DNA of 64,000 bases from Saccharothrix carnea (GCF_003014735.1 NZ_PYAX01000001.1:62001-126000); one strand, 5' to 3'. Numbered from the stretch's first letter, positions 26,029 through 35,085 are shown. Notes: generated by a model not told the origin, from the letters alone. Numbers and translations: made by a program.

Positions 26029-26867
26029 TCCGCGAACCGCTCGCGGCCGGTATGACCAGGCACTGGGACGTCGAGGAGGTCGTGGTCGACACCAGGACCG
26101 AGTTCCAGCACCTGGTGATCGCCCGCACCGCACAGGGGCTGTCGCTGTTCTGCGACGACGACCGGCAGAGCACCGAGTTCAGCCAGCTGACCTACCACGA
26201 GGCGCTGATGGTGCCCGCGCTGCTGCTGGCCGACCGGGTCGACCGGGTGCTGGTCATCGGGTCGTCCGAGGGCGTGGTGTGCCAGATGGCGGTGGCGGCG
26301 GGCGCTTCGGTGGTCGACCACATCGACATCGACGCGCAGGCCGTGCGGCTGTGCGCCGAGCACCTGCCCTACGGGTACACGCTGGACGAGCTCGCGTTGG
26401 CGGAGAAGGGCGAGGGCCCGATCCACGTCCGCTACATCGACGGCTACGAGTACATCCGGACGACGTCGGAGCGTTACGACATCGTCCTGGTGGACCTGCC
26501 GGACGAGCGCGAGGAGGAGGCGCAGCACAACCGGCTGTACGGCGCCGAGTTCCTGGCCATGTGCAAGGGGTTGCTCACGCCGGGTGGTGTCGTGGTGTCG
26601 CAGGCGGGTTGCCAGACGATGTGGCGCAACACCACGCTGACCCGCATGTGGCAGCGGTTCAACGAGGTGTTCGGCACGGTCGCGTACTACGGCTCGGACG
26701 AGCACGAGTGGGCGTACCTGTTCGGGCGCGCCGACGAGGTGGCCGACCCGACCGCGCTGATGGTCGAGCGGCTGGCCGAGTGCGGCTACCAGCCGGAGAC
26801 GATCGACGACCTGGCCCTGGTCGGCAACTCGATCCCGCCCTACCTGGTGCGCCACTCCCTGGCCTGA
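26025..26867 (+). CDS. speE: Spermidine synthase
   Basis: 280 residues from a TTG that overlaps the speD stop (TTGA); AGGAGAAAG precedes it. The polyamine aminopropyltransferase fold is clear: LFCDDDRQSTEFSQLTYHEAL, the Rossmann-like VLVIGSSEGVV (normally GGGDG, here GSSEG), DIDAQAV, and the catalytic DLPDER in place of the usual D-x-x-D/P. The altered glycine motif is noted but occurs in the family. It completes a compact spermidine operon. Confidence 0.88.
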   Translation: MIREPLAAGMTRHWDVEEVVVDTRTEFQHLVIARTAQGLSLFCDDDRQSTEFSQLTYHEALMVPALLLADRVDRVLVIGSSEGVVCQMAVAAGASVVDHIDIDAQAVRLCAEHLPYGYTLDELALAEKGEGPIHVRYIDGYEYIRTTSERYDIVLVDLPDEREEEAQHNRLYGAEFLAMCKGLLTPGGVVVSQAGCQTMWRNTTLTRMWQRFNEVFGTVAYYGSDEHEWAYLFGRADEVADPTALMVERLAECGYQPETIDDLALVGNSIPPYLVRHSLA

Positions 26868-26868
26868 C

Positions 26869-27008
26869 CGAGAGTCGTACGTTCACAACGCGAGAGTCCT
26901 ACGTTCACGAGCCCTGAGTTCAACACTCGGCCGACCAGCCGGTATGCCGAATGGTGAACTCAGGTGCTCTGGACGTAGGACTCTCGCGCGCTGGAGGTAG
27001 GACTCTCG
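26869..27008. repeat. 140-bp palindromic intergenic element, copy A
   Basis: Fills the whole gap between the convergent speE and peptidase stops. Each ~60-bp arm holds two copies of CGAGAGTCCTACGTTC-like sequence and one TGAGTTCA, and the right arm is the imperfect reverse complement of the left. A ~25-nt loop separates them. A second copy lies at 41659-41799. It can fold as one long hairpin and may terminate both genes. Confidence 0.9.
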
Positions 27009-27010
27009 CG

Positions 27011-29074
27011 CTATCGGGTGAGGGAGCGGTGGAGGAAGTCGACTTGGAGCAGGAGGAGGTTCTCGGCGACCTGTTCCTGCGGGGTCATGTGGGTCACGCC
27101 GGACAGGGGCAGCACGGTGTGCGGTCGGCCGGCGGCGAGGAGTGCCGACGACAGGCGCAGCGTGTGCGCGGCCACCACGTTGTCGTCCGCCAGGCCGTGC
27201 ACGATCATCAGCGGGCGCTCCAGCTTCGGCGCGTCGGCGATGAGCGAGTTGGCGTCGTACACCTCGGGCTTGTCGGCCGGGTGGCCCAGGTAGCGCTCGG
27301 TGTAGTGGGTGTCGTAGAGCCGCCAGTCGGTGACCGGCGCACCCGCGATACCCGCGTGGAACACGTCCGGGCGGCGCAGCACGGCCAACGCCGCCAGGTA
27401 GCCGCCGTAGGACCAGCCGCGAATGCCTACTCGGGTCAGGTCGAGGTCCGGTTCGGCGGCGGCGACCGCGTGCAGGGCGTCCACCTGGTCTTCCAGGGTG
27501 GCGCCGGCGAAGTCGAACGCGATCTCCCGTTCCCAGGCGGGACCGCGACCGGGCGTGCCGCGGCCGTCCACGACGAGGACGGCGAAACCCTGGTCGGCCA
27601 GCCACTGCGAGGCCAGGTAGGCGTTGCGCGCCGAGACGACGCGTTGCGCGTGCGGGCCGCCGTACGGGTCGAGCAGGACCGGGAGCTTGGTGCCCGGCAC
27701 GTGGCCGCGCGGGAACAGGAGCGCCGCGCGCAGGTCGCGCTCGCCGACGGTGAGCAGGCGCACTTCCGGCGTCAGCACTGGGGTTTCGGCGAACGAGCCG
27801 ATCCCGCCGCCGGTGGAGACGGTGACCTCGGGTCCGAAGTGGTCCATCGACGAACGGGCCAGCACGAGCACCCCGCCCGCACGGGTGGCGCTGTGCACAC
27901 CATCCTCAGTGGACAGTCGGGTGACGTTGCCCTCGTCGACCAGGAACACGTGCGTCTGGGTCGGGTCGTCGGTGGACGCGGTCACCAGCACGCCGTCCTC
28001 GGCGACGTCGAGCACCGCGCGCACCTGGAAGCCGTCCGGCGTCCACGGGCGGTCGCCGACCACGAGCCGGTTCGCGTCACCGATCGGCAGCACGCGCACC
28101 AACTCGCCGCGCGGGGTCCAGCGCGGCGCACCCGGCACGACTTCCAGCCAGTGCGGGTCGGTGTCGTCGGCCACGACCTCGGTGGCACCGGTCGCCACGT
28201 CCACCGCCAGCACCAGGACCCGGCGCTGGTCACGTGACTGCACCTGGACCAGCGGCTTGCCGTGCGAGGTCCAGGAGACCGTGTTCAGGTACGGGAACGC
28301 CTCGCGGTCCCACGTCACGTCGGTCCGGCCGGTGCCGAAGAGCACCAGCTCCACCGCGGCGTTGGCCTCACCGGCGGCCGGGTAGGCGATCTCGGTGGCG
28401 GGCGTGGCCGGGTTGGCCGGATCGGCGATGTGCCACCGCGGCACGGGCGCGTTGTCGACGCGCGCCGCCAGCACGTGCTCGCCGTCCGGGGAGAACCAGT
28501 AGCCCCGGTAGCGGCCCATCTCCTCGGCCGCGATGAACTCCGCGAGGCCCCACGTGACGTCCGGGCCGTCCGGTGACGCGACCACCCGGTCGGTCCCCGT
28601 TTCGAGGTCCACGACGTGCAGCGCGCCGTCTGCCACGTAGCCGACCTTGCGCCCGGTCGGGTCCAGCCGCGGGTCGACGGCCGCACCGGAGACCGGCAGC
28701 TCGCGGACCGACGCGGTGGCGAGCTCGATCACGAACAGCCTGCCGGACAACGCGAACACGGCCTGCCGCACGTCGCGGTCGGTGGCGTAGCCGACGATGC
28801 CGGCGGCCGACTCGCGGGTGCGCTCGCGGCGTGCCCGTTCCTCCGGGGGCAGGTCCTCGGGGTCGGTCAGCAGGGTGCCCGGGTCGGCCAGCAGCGCCTC
28901 GGCGCGGGTCGCGGTGTCGAACGCCCACAGGCCGTTCGCCCGGCTCGTGGCCGTGGCGGTGCGGAGGAAGTACACCTTCGTGCCGTCCGGGGACGCGGTG
29001 AACGTCCGGGGTGCGCCGAGGGTGAACCGCTGGGTGCGCGCGTGCTGGCGCGGGAAGGAGATCTCGTTGCCCAC
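27011..29074 (-). CDS. Dipeptidyl-peptidase IV-like serine peptidase (family S9)
   Basis: 687 residues from a GTG. An N-terminal beta-propeller (to ~450) is followed by the alpha/beta-hydrolase domain with Ser555 (GWSYGG), Asp630 (HGLADDNV) and His662 (GVTHMT). In the propeller, AEFIAAEEMGRYRG holds the Glu-Glu pair that grips the substrate N-terminus in DPP-IV enzymes, so it should release Xaa-Pro dipeptides. No signal peptide, hence cytoplasmic. Confidence 0.93.
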   Translation of the reverse strand: MGNEISFPRQHARTQRFTLGAPRTFTASPDGTKVYFLRTATATSRANGLWAFDTATRAEALLADPGTLLTDPEDLPPEERARRERTRESAAGIVGYATDRDVRQAVFALSGRLFVIELATASVRELPVSGAAVDPRLDPTGRKVGYVADGALHVVDLETGTDRVVASPDGPDVTWGLAEFIAAEEMGRYRGYWFSPDGEHVLAARVDNAPVPRWHIADPANPATPATEIAYPAAGEANAAVELVLFGTGRTDVTWDREAFPYLNTVSWTSHGKPLVQVQSRDQRRVLVLAVDVATGATEVVADDTDPHWLEVVPGAPRWTPRGELVRVLPIGDANRLVVGDRPWTPDGFQVRAVLDVAEDGVLVTASTDDPTQTHVFLVDEGNVTRLSTEDGVHSATRAGGVLVLARSSMDHFGPEVTVSTGGGIGSFAETPVLTPEVRLLTVGERDLRAALLFPRGHVPGTKLPVLLDPYGGPHAQRVVSARNAYLASQWLADQGFAVLVVDGRGTPGRGPAWEREIAFDFAGATLEDQVDALHAVAAAEPDLDLTRVGIRGWSYGGYLAALAVLRRPDVFHAGIAGAPVTDWRLYDTHYTERYLGHPADKPEVYDANSLIADAPKLERPLMIVHGLADDNVVAAHTLRLSSALLAAGRPHTVLPLSGVTHMTPQEQVAENLLLLQVDFLHRSLTR

Positions 29075-29245
29075 CTCGACACCCTATGTCTTCGGGCGGC
29101 GGTGGGGTGGCGGTGTGACGGCAGCCGGGCGCAGCGGTGGGAGCCCGGGTGGCGCCTACCCCTGTCTTCGGGCGCGCGCTGAACCGCGGAGGTGGGAGGG
29201 CCGTAGTCGTCGGTGGAGCGATTGACGGACCAAGGAGGAGTGAGT

Positions 29246-29908
29246 GTGATCCGACGAAACCGCATCGCCATCGCCGTCGCGGGCGGCATGGCAGCCGTGC
29301 TCGCGCTGGTCATGTGGACTTCCAACGCGACCGGCCTGCAGGGCAGGACGGTCGCGCAGACCGAGCAGGTGGGTGCCGCGGCCCAGGGCGACTACGGCGA
29401 CGTCCAGGAGCCCTTGGCCCCTCCGACCAGTGAGGAAGCCGCGCCCGCCGAGGAACCCGCCGAGGAGCCCGCCGCGGACGCGCCGGAGGGGCAGGCCGCG
29501 CCCGCGCCGTCCGGTCCGCAGGTCACGCTGGTGGGCAAGAGCGTGCCCAAGATGGGCGAGGTCGTGCAGGACGGCGACGGCCGCACGCTGTACCGGTTCG
29601 ACAAGGACACGCCGGACCCGGCGAAGTCCAACTGCGAGGGTCAGTGCGCCGTGACGTGGCCTCCCGTGCTGTCCAACGGCACGCCGCAGCTCCAGGGCGT
29701 CGACCCGGCACTCGTGTCGACGGTGAAGAGGGCCGATGGCACCGAGCAGGTGACGCTCGACGGCTGGCCGCTCTACACCTACGCCAAGGACGAGGCGCCG
29801 GGCCAGTGGAAGGGCCAGGGCGTCGGCGGCACCTGGTTCGTGGTGCAGCCCGATGGCAAGCGCAACGTCGAGTGCCTCCCGCCGGGGGTGACGCCTCCCG
29901 CCGCGTAG
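29246..29908 (+). CDS. Membrane-anchored protein with two Yx(F/W/Y)xxD repeats (COG4315)
   Basis: 220 residues from the GTG at 29246, with AAGGAGGAG five bases upstream. A single N-terminal span (IAIAVAGGMAAVLALVMW) leads to a Glu/Pro/Ala-rich linker (55-100). Then come two repeats of the secreted unknown family: LYRFDKDTPDPAKSNCEGQCAVTWPPV and LYTYAKDEAPGQWKGQGVGGTW. The SNC..QCA..WPP cysteines are the family mark. Extracytoplasmic; function unknown, sometimes linked to electron transfer or metal binding. Confidence 0.9.
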   Translation: MIRRNRIAIAVAGGMAAVLALVMWTSNATGLQGRTVAQTEQVGAAAQGDYGDVQEPLAPPTSEEAAPAEEPAEEPAADAPEGQAAPAPSGPQVTLVGKSVPKMGEVVQDGDGRTLYRFDKDTPDPAKSNCEGQCAVTWPPVLSNGTPQLQGVDPALVSTVKRADGTEQVTLDGWPLYTYAKDEAPGQWKGQGVGGTWFVVQPDGKRNVECLPPGVTPPAA

Positions 29909-29977
29909 TCCACTGTGGAATGCCCTGATCCCCCGGCCTGGGGTTGGCCGGGGGATTCGGGTGTCGCACAGCGGGTG

Positions 29978-30583
29978 TCAGACGGTGCGGACGACTTCGC
30001 TGTAGTCCAGGCGCGGGTTGCGCGGGTGGGTGCCGGAGTGGTCCGGGTGGCCGATGTTGACGATCACCAGGGGCTGGTGGTTGGTGTCGGCCAGGAACTC
30101 CCGGCGCACGCCTTCGCGGTCGAAGCCGCTCATCGGGCCCGCGGCGAGGCCGGCGGCGCGGACGCCGATGATGAAGTAACCGGCCTGGAGCAGGGCGTTG
30201 GTCCTGGCCGCCTCGGTGCGCTTGGCGTCGTCGGCGAACGCGGCCTTGGCGCCCGGGAAGTGGGGGAACGTCGTGGCCAGGTGCTCGTGGAAGTCGGTGT
30301 CCGCGGACAGGATCGCGGTGACCGGTGCGGCGAGGGTCTTGGCCCGGTTGCCCTCCGCCAGGTGGGGCGCGAGGCGGTTCTTGGCGTCCTGGCCGCGGAC
30401 GTACAGCACGCGCAGCGGCTGGCTGTTCATCGCGGTCGGGCCCCACTTGACGAGGTCGTGGACGGCGCGGAGCTGGTCGTCGGTCACCGGCTCGTCGGTG
30501 AACGCGTTCGCCGTACGGGCCTCGCGGAACAGCAGGTCCTGTGCTTCGCCCGGCAAGGTGAGAGTGGCGACGGTCGCGGTCAT
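29978..30583 (-). CDS. Malonic semialdehyde reductase-like nitroreductase (RutE/HadB type)
   Basis: 201 residues. The nitroreductase fold motifs are present: an N-terminal helix with RTANAFTDEPV, the FMN-contacting KWGPTAMNSQPLRVLYV, and a late GPMSGFD. This pattern fits the RutE/HadB branch that reduces malonic semialdehyde or similar aldehydes with NAD(P)H. No pyrimidine-degradation genes are nearby, so its true substrate is open. Monocistronic, 79 bp from the glyA stop. Confidence 0.87.
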   Translation of the reverse strand: MTATVATLTLPGEAQDLLFREARTANAFTDEPVTDDQLRAVHDLVKWGPTAMNSQPLRVLYVRGQDAKNRLAPHLAEGNRAKTLAAPVTAILSADTDFHEHLATTFPHFPGAKAAFADDAKRTEAARTNALLQAGYFIIGVRAAGLAAGPMSGFDREGVRREFLADTNHQPLVIVNIGHPDHSGTHPRNPRLDYSEVVRTV

Positions 30584-30662
30584 GGTGCCTCTTTCGGTTG
30601 TCCCGTACGCGGGTTGCGCACGGGACAACCTCCAGTAAGCGCCGGCTATTTCGTGGCGGTCT

Positions 30663-31928
30663 TCACAGGGTCGGGTAGAGCGGGTGCTTGGCCGCGAGGA
30701 CCTCGACCCTGGCGCGCAGGTCGGCGAGGTCCGGTGCGGCCTGCAGCGCGGTGGCGATGATGTCCGCCACCTCGGTGAAGTCCGTCGCACCGAAGCCGCG
30801 GGTGGCGAGGGCGGGCGTGCCGATGCGCAGGCCCGAGGTCACCATCGGCGGACGGGGGTCGTTCGGCACCGCGTTGCGGTTGACCGTGATGCCGACCTCG
30901 TGCAGGCGGTCCTCGGCCTGCTTGCCGTCCAGCTCGGACGCCACCAGGTCGACCAGCACGAGGTGGACGTCCGTGCCACCGGTGAGCACCTTCACCCCGG
31001 CCGCGGCGGCGTCGGGCTGGGAGAGGCGGTCGGCGAGGATCTTCGCGCCCTCGACGGTCCGCCGCTGGCGGTCGGCGAACTCCGGTGACGCGGCGTGCTT
31101 GAACGCGACGGCCTTGCCCGCGATCACGTGCTCCAGCGGCCCGCCCTGCTGACCGGGGAACACCGCCGAGTTGATCTTCTTGGCGAGGTCCGCCTCGTTG
31201 GTCAGGATCACGCCGCCGCGCGGGCCGCCGAGGGTCTTGTGCGTGGTCGTCGTCACGACGTGCGCGTGCGGCACGGGGCTCGGGTGCAGCCCCGCGGCGA
31301 CGAGACCGGCGAAGTGCGCCATGTCGACCATCAGGTAGGCGTCGACGGAGTCGGCGATGCGCCGGAACTCGGCGAAGTCCAACTGGCGGGGGTAGGCCGA
31401 CCAGCCCGCGACGATCAGCTTCGGGCGGTGCTCCAGGGCGAGGCGCTCGACCTCGGCCATGTCGACGCGGCCGTCCGACTCCGAGACGTGGTAGGGCACC
31501 ACGTTGTAGAGCTTGCCGGAGAAGTTGATCCGCATGCCGTGGGTGAGGTGCCCGCCGTGCGCCAGGTCGAGGCCCAGGATCGTGTCACCCGGCTGGAGCA
31601 GGGCGAACATCGCGCACGCGTTGGCCTGCGCGCCCGAGTGCGGCTGGACGTTGGCGAAACCGGCGCCGAAGAGGTCCTTGACGCGCTGGATCGCCAGGCG
31701 CTCGATCACGTCGACGTTCTCGCAGCCGCCGTAGTAGCGCCGGCCGGGGTAGCCCTCGGCGTACTTGTTCGTCAACACCGAGCCCTGCGCCTGGAGCACC
31801 GACACCGGCGTGAAGTTCTCCGAGGCGATCATCTCCAGCGTGCTCTGCTGCCGGTGCAGCTCGGCGGCGACGGCGTTCGCGACCTCCGGGTCGAACTCCG
31901 CGAGGGAGGTGTTGAAGTGCTCGGACAT
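30663..31928 (-). CDS. glyA: Serine hydroxymethyltransferase
   Basis: 421 residues, full length. PLP lysine is Lys231 in [14 protein letters not shown]; the N-terminal [26 protein letters not shown] and HSGAQAN are all as expected. It interconverts serine and glycine with tetrahydrofolate. It is the second gene of a gcvT-glyA operon (15-bp gap) under a glycine riboswitch, so in this setting it uses the one-carbon units and glycine pool. Confidence 0.97.
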   Translation of the reverse strand: MSEHFNTSLAEFDPEVANAVAAELHRQQSTLEMIASENFTPVSVLQAQGSVLTNKYAEGYPGRRYYGGCENVDVIERLAIQRVKDLFGAGFANVQPHSGAQANACAMFALLQPGDTILGLDLAHGGHLTHGMRINFSGKLYNVVPYHVSESDGRVDMAEVERLALEHRPKLIVAGWSAYPRQLDFAEFRRIADSVDAYLMVDMAHFAGLVAAGLHPSPVPHAHVVTTTTHKTLGGPRGGVILTNEADLAKKINSAVFPGQQGGPLEHVIAGKAVAFKHAASPEFADRQRRTVEGAKILADRLSQPDAAAAGVKVLTGGTDVHLVLVDLVASELDGKQAEDRLHEVGITVNRNAVPNDPRPPMVTSGLRIGTPALATRGFGATDFTEVADIIATALQAAPDLADLRARVEVLAAKHPLYPTL

Positions 31929-31943
31929 GTGTGGGTCTCTCCC

Positions 31944-33044
31944 TTAGCTGGATCGCTTGTAGAAGGGCAGTGCGACGACTTCGACCGGCTCGTGCTTGCC
32001 CCGGACGTCGACGGACAGCGGGGTACCGGGTTCGGTGTTGCCCACGGTGACGTACGCCATGGCCACGGAGTACCCGAGGGTGGGCGAGAGCGCGCCGCTG
32101 GTGACCTCGCCGATCGGGTTGCCGGACGCGTCCAGCACGGGGTAGCCGTGCCGCGGCGCGCGGCGCGAGGTGGTCTTCAGGCCGACCAGGACCTGGTCCA
32201 CGCCCTGTTCGGCGACGGTGGCGAGGGCGTCGCGGCCGACGAAGTCGCCCGGCTTGTCCAGCTTCACCACCCGGCCGAGGTTCGCGTGGAACGGCGTGTG
32301 GTCGCGGCCCAGCTCGTTGCCGTACAGCGGCATGCCCGCCTCCAGCCGGAGGGTGTCGCGGCAGCCGAGGCCGGCGGGCTTGAGGTCGTGCGGCGCGCCC
32401 GCTTCCAGGAGCGCCTGCCAGACGTGGGCGGCGTCGTCCGGCGCGACGAACAGCTCGAAGCCGTCCTCGCCGGTGTAGCCGGTGCGGGCGAGCAGGACCG
32501 GCTTGCCCGCCACCTCGGTCGGGTACGAGGCGTAGTACTTGACCGAGGCCAGGTCGGTGGGCGTGAGGCCGGCGAGGATGGCGGTGGACTCCGGGCCCTG
32601 CACGGCGAGCAGCGCGTAGTCGGTGGACTTGTCCTCGACGGTGGTGTCGAAGCCCTTCGCGCGCTCGACCAGCGCCTGGTGGACGACCGAGGCGTTCGAG
32701 GCGTTGGCGACGACGAGGTACTCCTGGTCACCGGTGCGGTAGACGATCAGGTCGTCGATGACGCCGCCGTCAGCCTCGCAGATCATCGTGTACCGGGCCC
32801 GGCCGACGCCGATCGCGGACGCGTGGCCGACCAGGGCGTGGTCCAGCGCGGCGCCCGCCTGGGGGCCGGTGAGCAGGATCTCACCCATGTGGGTCAGGTC
32901 GAACAGGCCCGCCGACGTGCGCACCGCGTGGTGCTCGGCCAGCTCGCTGTCGTAGCGCAGCGGCATCCGCCAGCCCGCGAAGTCGGTGAACATGGCGCCC
33001 AGCGCCTCGTGTTCGGCGTGCAGGGGCGTGCGGCGGCTTTCCAT
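31944..33044 (-). CDS. gcvT: Glycine cleavage system aminomethyltransferase (T protein)
   Basis: 366 residues from the ATG at 33044. TPLHAEHEALGAMFTDFAGW at the N-terminus, GLFDLTHMGEI, ARTGYTGEDGFELF and the folate-pocket sequences match GcvT well. It transfers the methylene group of glycine to tetrahydrofolate. The P and H proteins are not encoded in the window. The ATG shares a base with the stop of a 34-codon leader ORF, and a tandem glycine riboswitch lies upstream. Confidence 0.96.
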   Translation of the reverse strand: MESRRTPLHAEHEALGAMFTDFAGWRMPLRYDSELAEHHAVRTSAGLFDLTHMGEILLTGPQAGAALDHALVGHASAIGVGRARYTMICEADGGVIDDLIVYRTGDQEYLVVANASNASVVHQALVERAKGFDTTVEDKSTDYALLAVQGPESTAILAGLTPTDLASVKYYASYPTEVAGKPVLLARTGYTGEDGFELFVAPDDAAHVWQALLEAGAPHDLKPAGLGCRDTLRLEAGMPLYGNELGRDHTPFHANLGRVVKLDKPGDFVGRDALATVAEQGVDQVLVGLKTTSRRAPRHGYPVLDASGNPIGEVTSGALSPTLGYSVAMAYVTVGNTEPGTPLSVDVRGKHEPVEVVALPFYKRSS

Positions 33045-33148
33045 CAGGCGGGCCCTCCCTGGGTGCGGACATGGCGACGGCGCCGACCGGTCGGGTCGGC
33101 GGGCGGCACGTCCGAGAGATTCACGAGCGAAAGGATGACACGGTCCAT
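33044..33148 (-). CDS. 34-codon leader ORF between glycine riboswitch and gcvT
   Basis: Starts MDRVILSLVNLSD and ends with an arginine-rich segment RRRRHVRTQGGPA. Its TGA overlaps the gcvT ATG (TGATG), which implies translational coupling, and GAGGAG stands 8 bases before its ATG. The riboswitch might therefore control gcvT translation through this frame. It may be only a spacer with no function as a peptide. Confidence 0.4.
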   Translation of the reverse strand: MDRVILSLVNLSDVPPADPTGRRRRHVRTQGGPA

Positions 33149-33164
33149 CGGAGACTCCTCGTCG

Positions 33165-33352
33165 AGTGAGCCTCCCCCTCTGCCATGAGCCTGAGAGCTT
33201 CGCCGCCCGGTGAGGGCGGCTTGCACCGTGGGCGAGGCGCACCGGGTGCGCCTGCTTTCCAGAGTTGCCTTCGTCGGGCGGTACCTGTGCCTGAGAGATT
33301 CCGGGGAGGAGTTGCTCCTTCGGCGCCCCGGTCGGGGACTCTCCCGCTCGAC
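33165..33352 (-). ncRNA. Tandem glycine riboswitch
   Basis: Reading the minus strand from ~33352: GCGGGAGAGTCCCCGACC, GGCGCCGAAGGAGCAA and ATCTCTCAGGCA form aptamer 1. Aptamer 2 follows with GGTGCAAGCCGCC...GGCGGCGAAGCTCTCAGGCTCATGGCAGAGGGGGA. The paired signatures GCCGAAGGAGCAA and CTCTCAGGCA are diagnostic of the glycine aptamer. It sits upstream of gcvT-glyA and should turn on glycine breakdown when glycine is abundant. Ends are approximate. Confidence 0.95.
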
Positions 33353-33419
33353 ATCGACGGCCGTGTTCAGTTGGTACCGCCAGACGCTAGGGGTGCCCGC
33401 CGGGTGGGGTCAACCCCGG

Positions 33420-33722
33420 TCACAGGCTCTTCTCGGCCCGGACGCTCTCGACGACCTTGCGCTCGGCGTAGAACGACACGAACGGGATCGTGCCCGCGAG
33501 CAGCACCAGGACGGTGCCCTTGATCGACCAGCGGGCCTTGAGCGCGAGGTCGACGGTGAGCACCAGGTACACCGCGTACAGGAAGCCGTGGACGGGGCCG
33601 ACGACCTGCATCATGCCCTCGTTGTCGCCCGCGTACTTGGCGATCATGGCGACCACGAGCAGCAGCAGGCCGACACCGACCACGTAAGCCATGAACCGGA
33701 ACCTGCTCAACGCGCCGCTCAT
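33420..33722 (-). CDS. DUF3817 integral membrane protein
   Basis: 100 residues with three membrane spans. The first half AYVVGVGLLLLVVAMIAKYAG is followed by VVGPVHGFLYAVYLVLTVDLALKARW, whose G-P-x-H-G motif marks DUF3817. Function unknown; common in actinobacteria. It is encoded 15 bp after the following two-span membrane protein gene and is likely co-transcribed with it. Confidence 0.9.
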   Translation of the reverse strand: MSGALSRFRFMAYVVGVGLLLLVVAMIAKYAGDNEGMMQVVGPVHGFLYAVYLVLTVDLALKARWSIKGTVLVLLAGTIPFVSFYAERKVVESVRAEKSL

Positions 33723-33737
33723 CGCCCTACCTTCACC

Positions 33738-34121
33738 TCACCGCTGGTCCCGCGCGTTGAGTTCGGCGAGCATACGGTTGTAGGCCGCGAGCTCTTCGTC
33801 CTCGTCGTCGTGCACGGGTGTTCTGACGGGCTCAACGGTAACGACCGGCCGCGACGGCTCGACCACCGGCTCCGGCGCGACGGCGGGCACGTCGGCGGCC
33901 TCGGCCTTGCGGCGGGCGTCCAGCCTGCGGATGCGCCACACCATGAACGCGGGGAAGAGGCCGAACAGCGGCCACTGGAAGACGTAGCCGAGGTTCTGGA
34001 ACGTGCCACCGGCCTGCGAGAACCGCTCCCACTGCCAGTAGGCCAGGCCGCAGCACACGACCAGCGACGCCAGGCACACGGCGACGATGGCCAGCCGCTG
34101 GGGAGTGATGAGGCCTCGCAC
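33738..34121 (-). CDS. Conserved two-span membrane protein
   Basis: 127 residues. Two membrane spans (AIVAVCLASLVVCCGLAYW and YVFQWPLFGLFPAFMVW) precede a cytoplasmic Pro/Val/Glu-rich linker and an acidic helix DEDEELAAYNRMLAELNARD. This tail motif recurs in actinobacterial membrane proteins of unknown function. It is upstream of, and probably in an operon with, the DUF3817 gene. Confidence 0.8.
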   Translation of the reverse strand: MRGLITPQRLAIVAVCLASLVVCCGLAYWQWERFSQAGGTFQNLGYVFQWPLFGLFPAFMVWRIRRLDARRKAEAADVPAVAPEPVVEPSRPVVTVEPVRTPVHDDEDEELAAYNRMLAELNARDQR

Positions 34122-34233
34122 GCCTCAAGAGTACTTCGTACTTCACACGGGGCTGGGGCTCCCCGCACAGGAGCCCGCCCCTCGGAAAGGTGAGGGCTCC
34201 AAGACCGCAGGAGCCCGCCCCGACTCGTCGGAC

Positions 34234-34722
34234 CTAGGCCACGCCGTCCCGGCGTTGCCTCTGCAGCCTGGCCACGCACCAGGCCGCCGCGCTACCCCGA
34301 CGCAGGTGCTGGAGCACCGTCATCGGGCCGAGGCGACGACCGAGGTCGGCGGGGGTGAGCCCGGCCGCCCGGTAGTCCAGAGCGCGCTGGTCCAACGGGC
34401 TGATGCCCGCGTCCCACCACTGCTCCGCCTCGGACAGGTCACCCACCAGCTGCCAGTAGCTGGCGGCGGCCGCGAGCAGGGCCTCGGGCACCTCGGGCGC
34501 CCGCTTCCGCATCGCCGCCACGTACGCCGGATCCGCGGACTCGACCTTCACCAGGCCGCGGGGACCGCCATTCGCCCGCTGCACGGGGATCCCCGGCGCG
34601 GACGGCGGGGCTTCCGCGAGCCACGCGTCCTTGATCCGGTTCACCTCCTGCAGCTCGGCGTCGTCCGAGCGCTCAGCCGCCCACTGCCGCAACAGCTCGT
34701 CGACTCCGGAGTCCTCGACCAT
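34234..34722 (-). CDS. Hypothetical cytoplasmic protein
   Basis: 162 residues, mostly helical, without signal or membrane segments. Features include an acidic N-terminal helix (GVDELLRQWAAERSDDAELQEV) and a helical C-terminal part with SEAEQWWDAGISPLDQRALDYRAAGLTPADLGRR, which looks like a small domain that could bind a partner. GC-ending codons support it as real. Family not recognised. Confidence 0.7.
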   Translation of the reverse strand: MVEDSGVDELLRQWAAERSDDAELQEVNRIKDAWLAEAPPSAPGIPVQRANGGPRGLVKVESADPAYVAAMRKRAPEVPEALLAAAASYWQLVGDLSEAEQWWDAGISPLDQRALDYRAAGLTPADLGRRLGPMTVLQHLRRGSAAAWCVARLQRQRRDGVA

Positions 34723-34923
34723 TCTGCCTCCTCATCGGTCGAAGATCAGCCAATGCGACGCACCGTATTAGCGGGTACCGACAACCGCTAGACCCCGGTT
34801 TGTCTAAAACCCTGTTACCAGGGCGTTATAGCCCTCATTCCACCCGTACGGTGCAACGGCCGGGGCGCATAGTCACCGATCGTGACCGCACTGAGCGGAG
34901 TTGGTGGGAGTGCGGCGGGTGAT

Positions 34924-35085
34924 CTAGGCGAAGAGGCTGCGGACGAAGGTGATGATCGACTCGGCGCCGGACTGGAGCCACCCGAGCGCGGTCCTCACCG
35001 CCTCGGCGGACTCGTTCGGCTGGGTGATCAGGAGGAACAGCACCAGCGCGACCGCCGCCAGCGTCACCACCTTCTTGACGTTCAC
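34924..35085 (-). CDS. Small single-span membrane protein
   Basis: 53 residues from a GTG at 35085, preceded by GGAGAG. The sequence is NVKKVVTLAAVALVLFLLIT followed by an amphipathic region (AVRTALGWLQSGAESIITFV). One membrane span, then a helix that may lie on the membrane. Proteins of this shape are widespread in actinobacteria without known function. The frame is open further upstream through a PASTA-like fragment. Confidence 0.7.
   Translation of the reverse strand: MNVKKVVTLAAVALVLFLLITQPNESAEAVRTALGWLQSGAESIITFVRSLFA

Noticed and set aside
31095..33188. 697-codon + strand frame over glyA and gcvT
   Set aside because: Both minus-strand genes are unmistakable with full-length motifs; the plus frame is an antisense shadow.
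33301..33360. GGACTCTC in the glycine riboswitch as a further copy of the CGAGAGTCC repeat
   Set aside because: It belongs to the conserved aptamer 1 stem and lacks the rest of the element.
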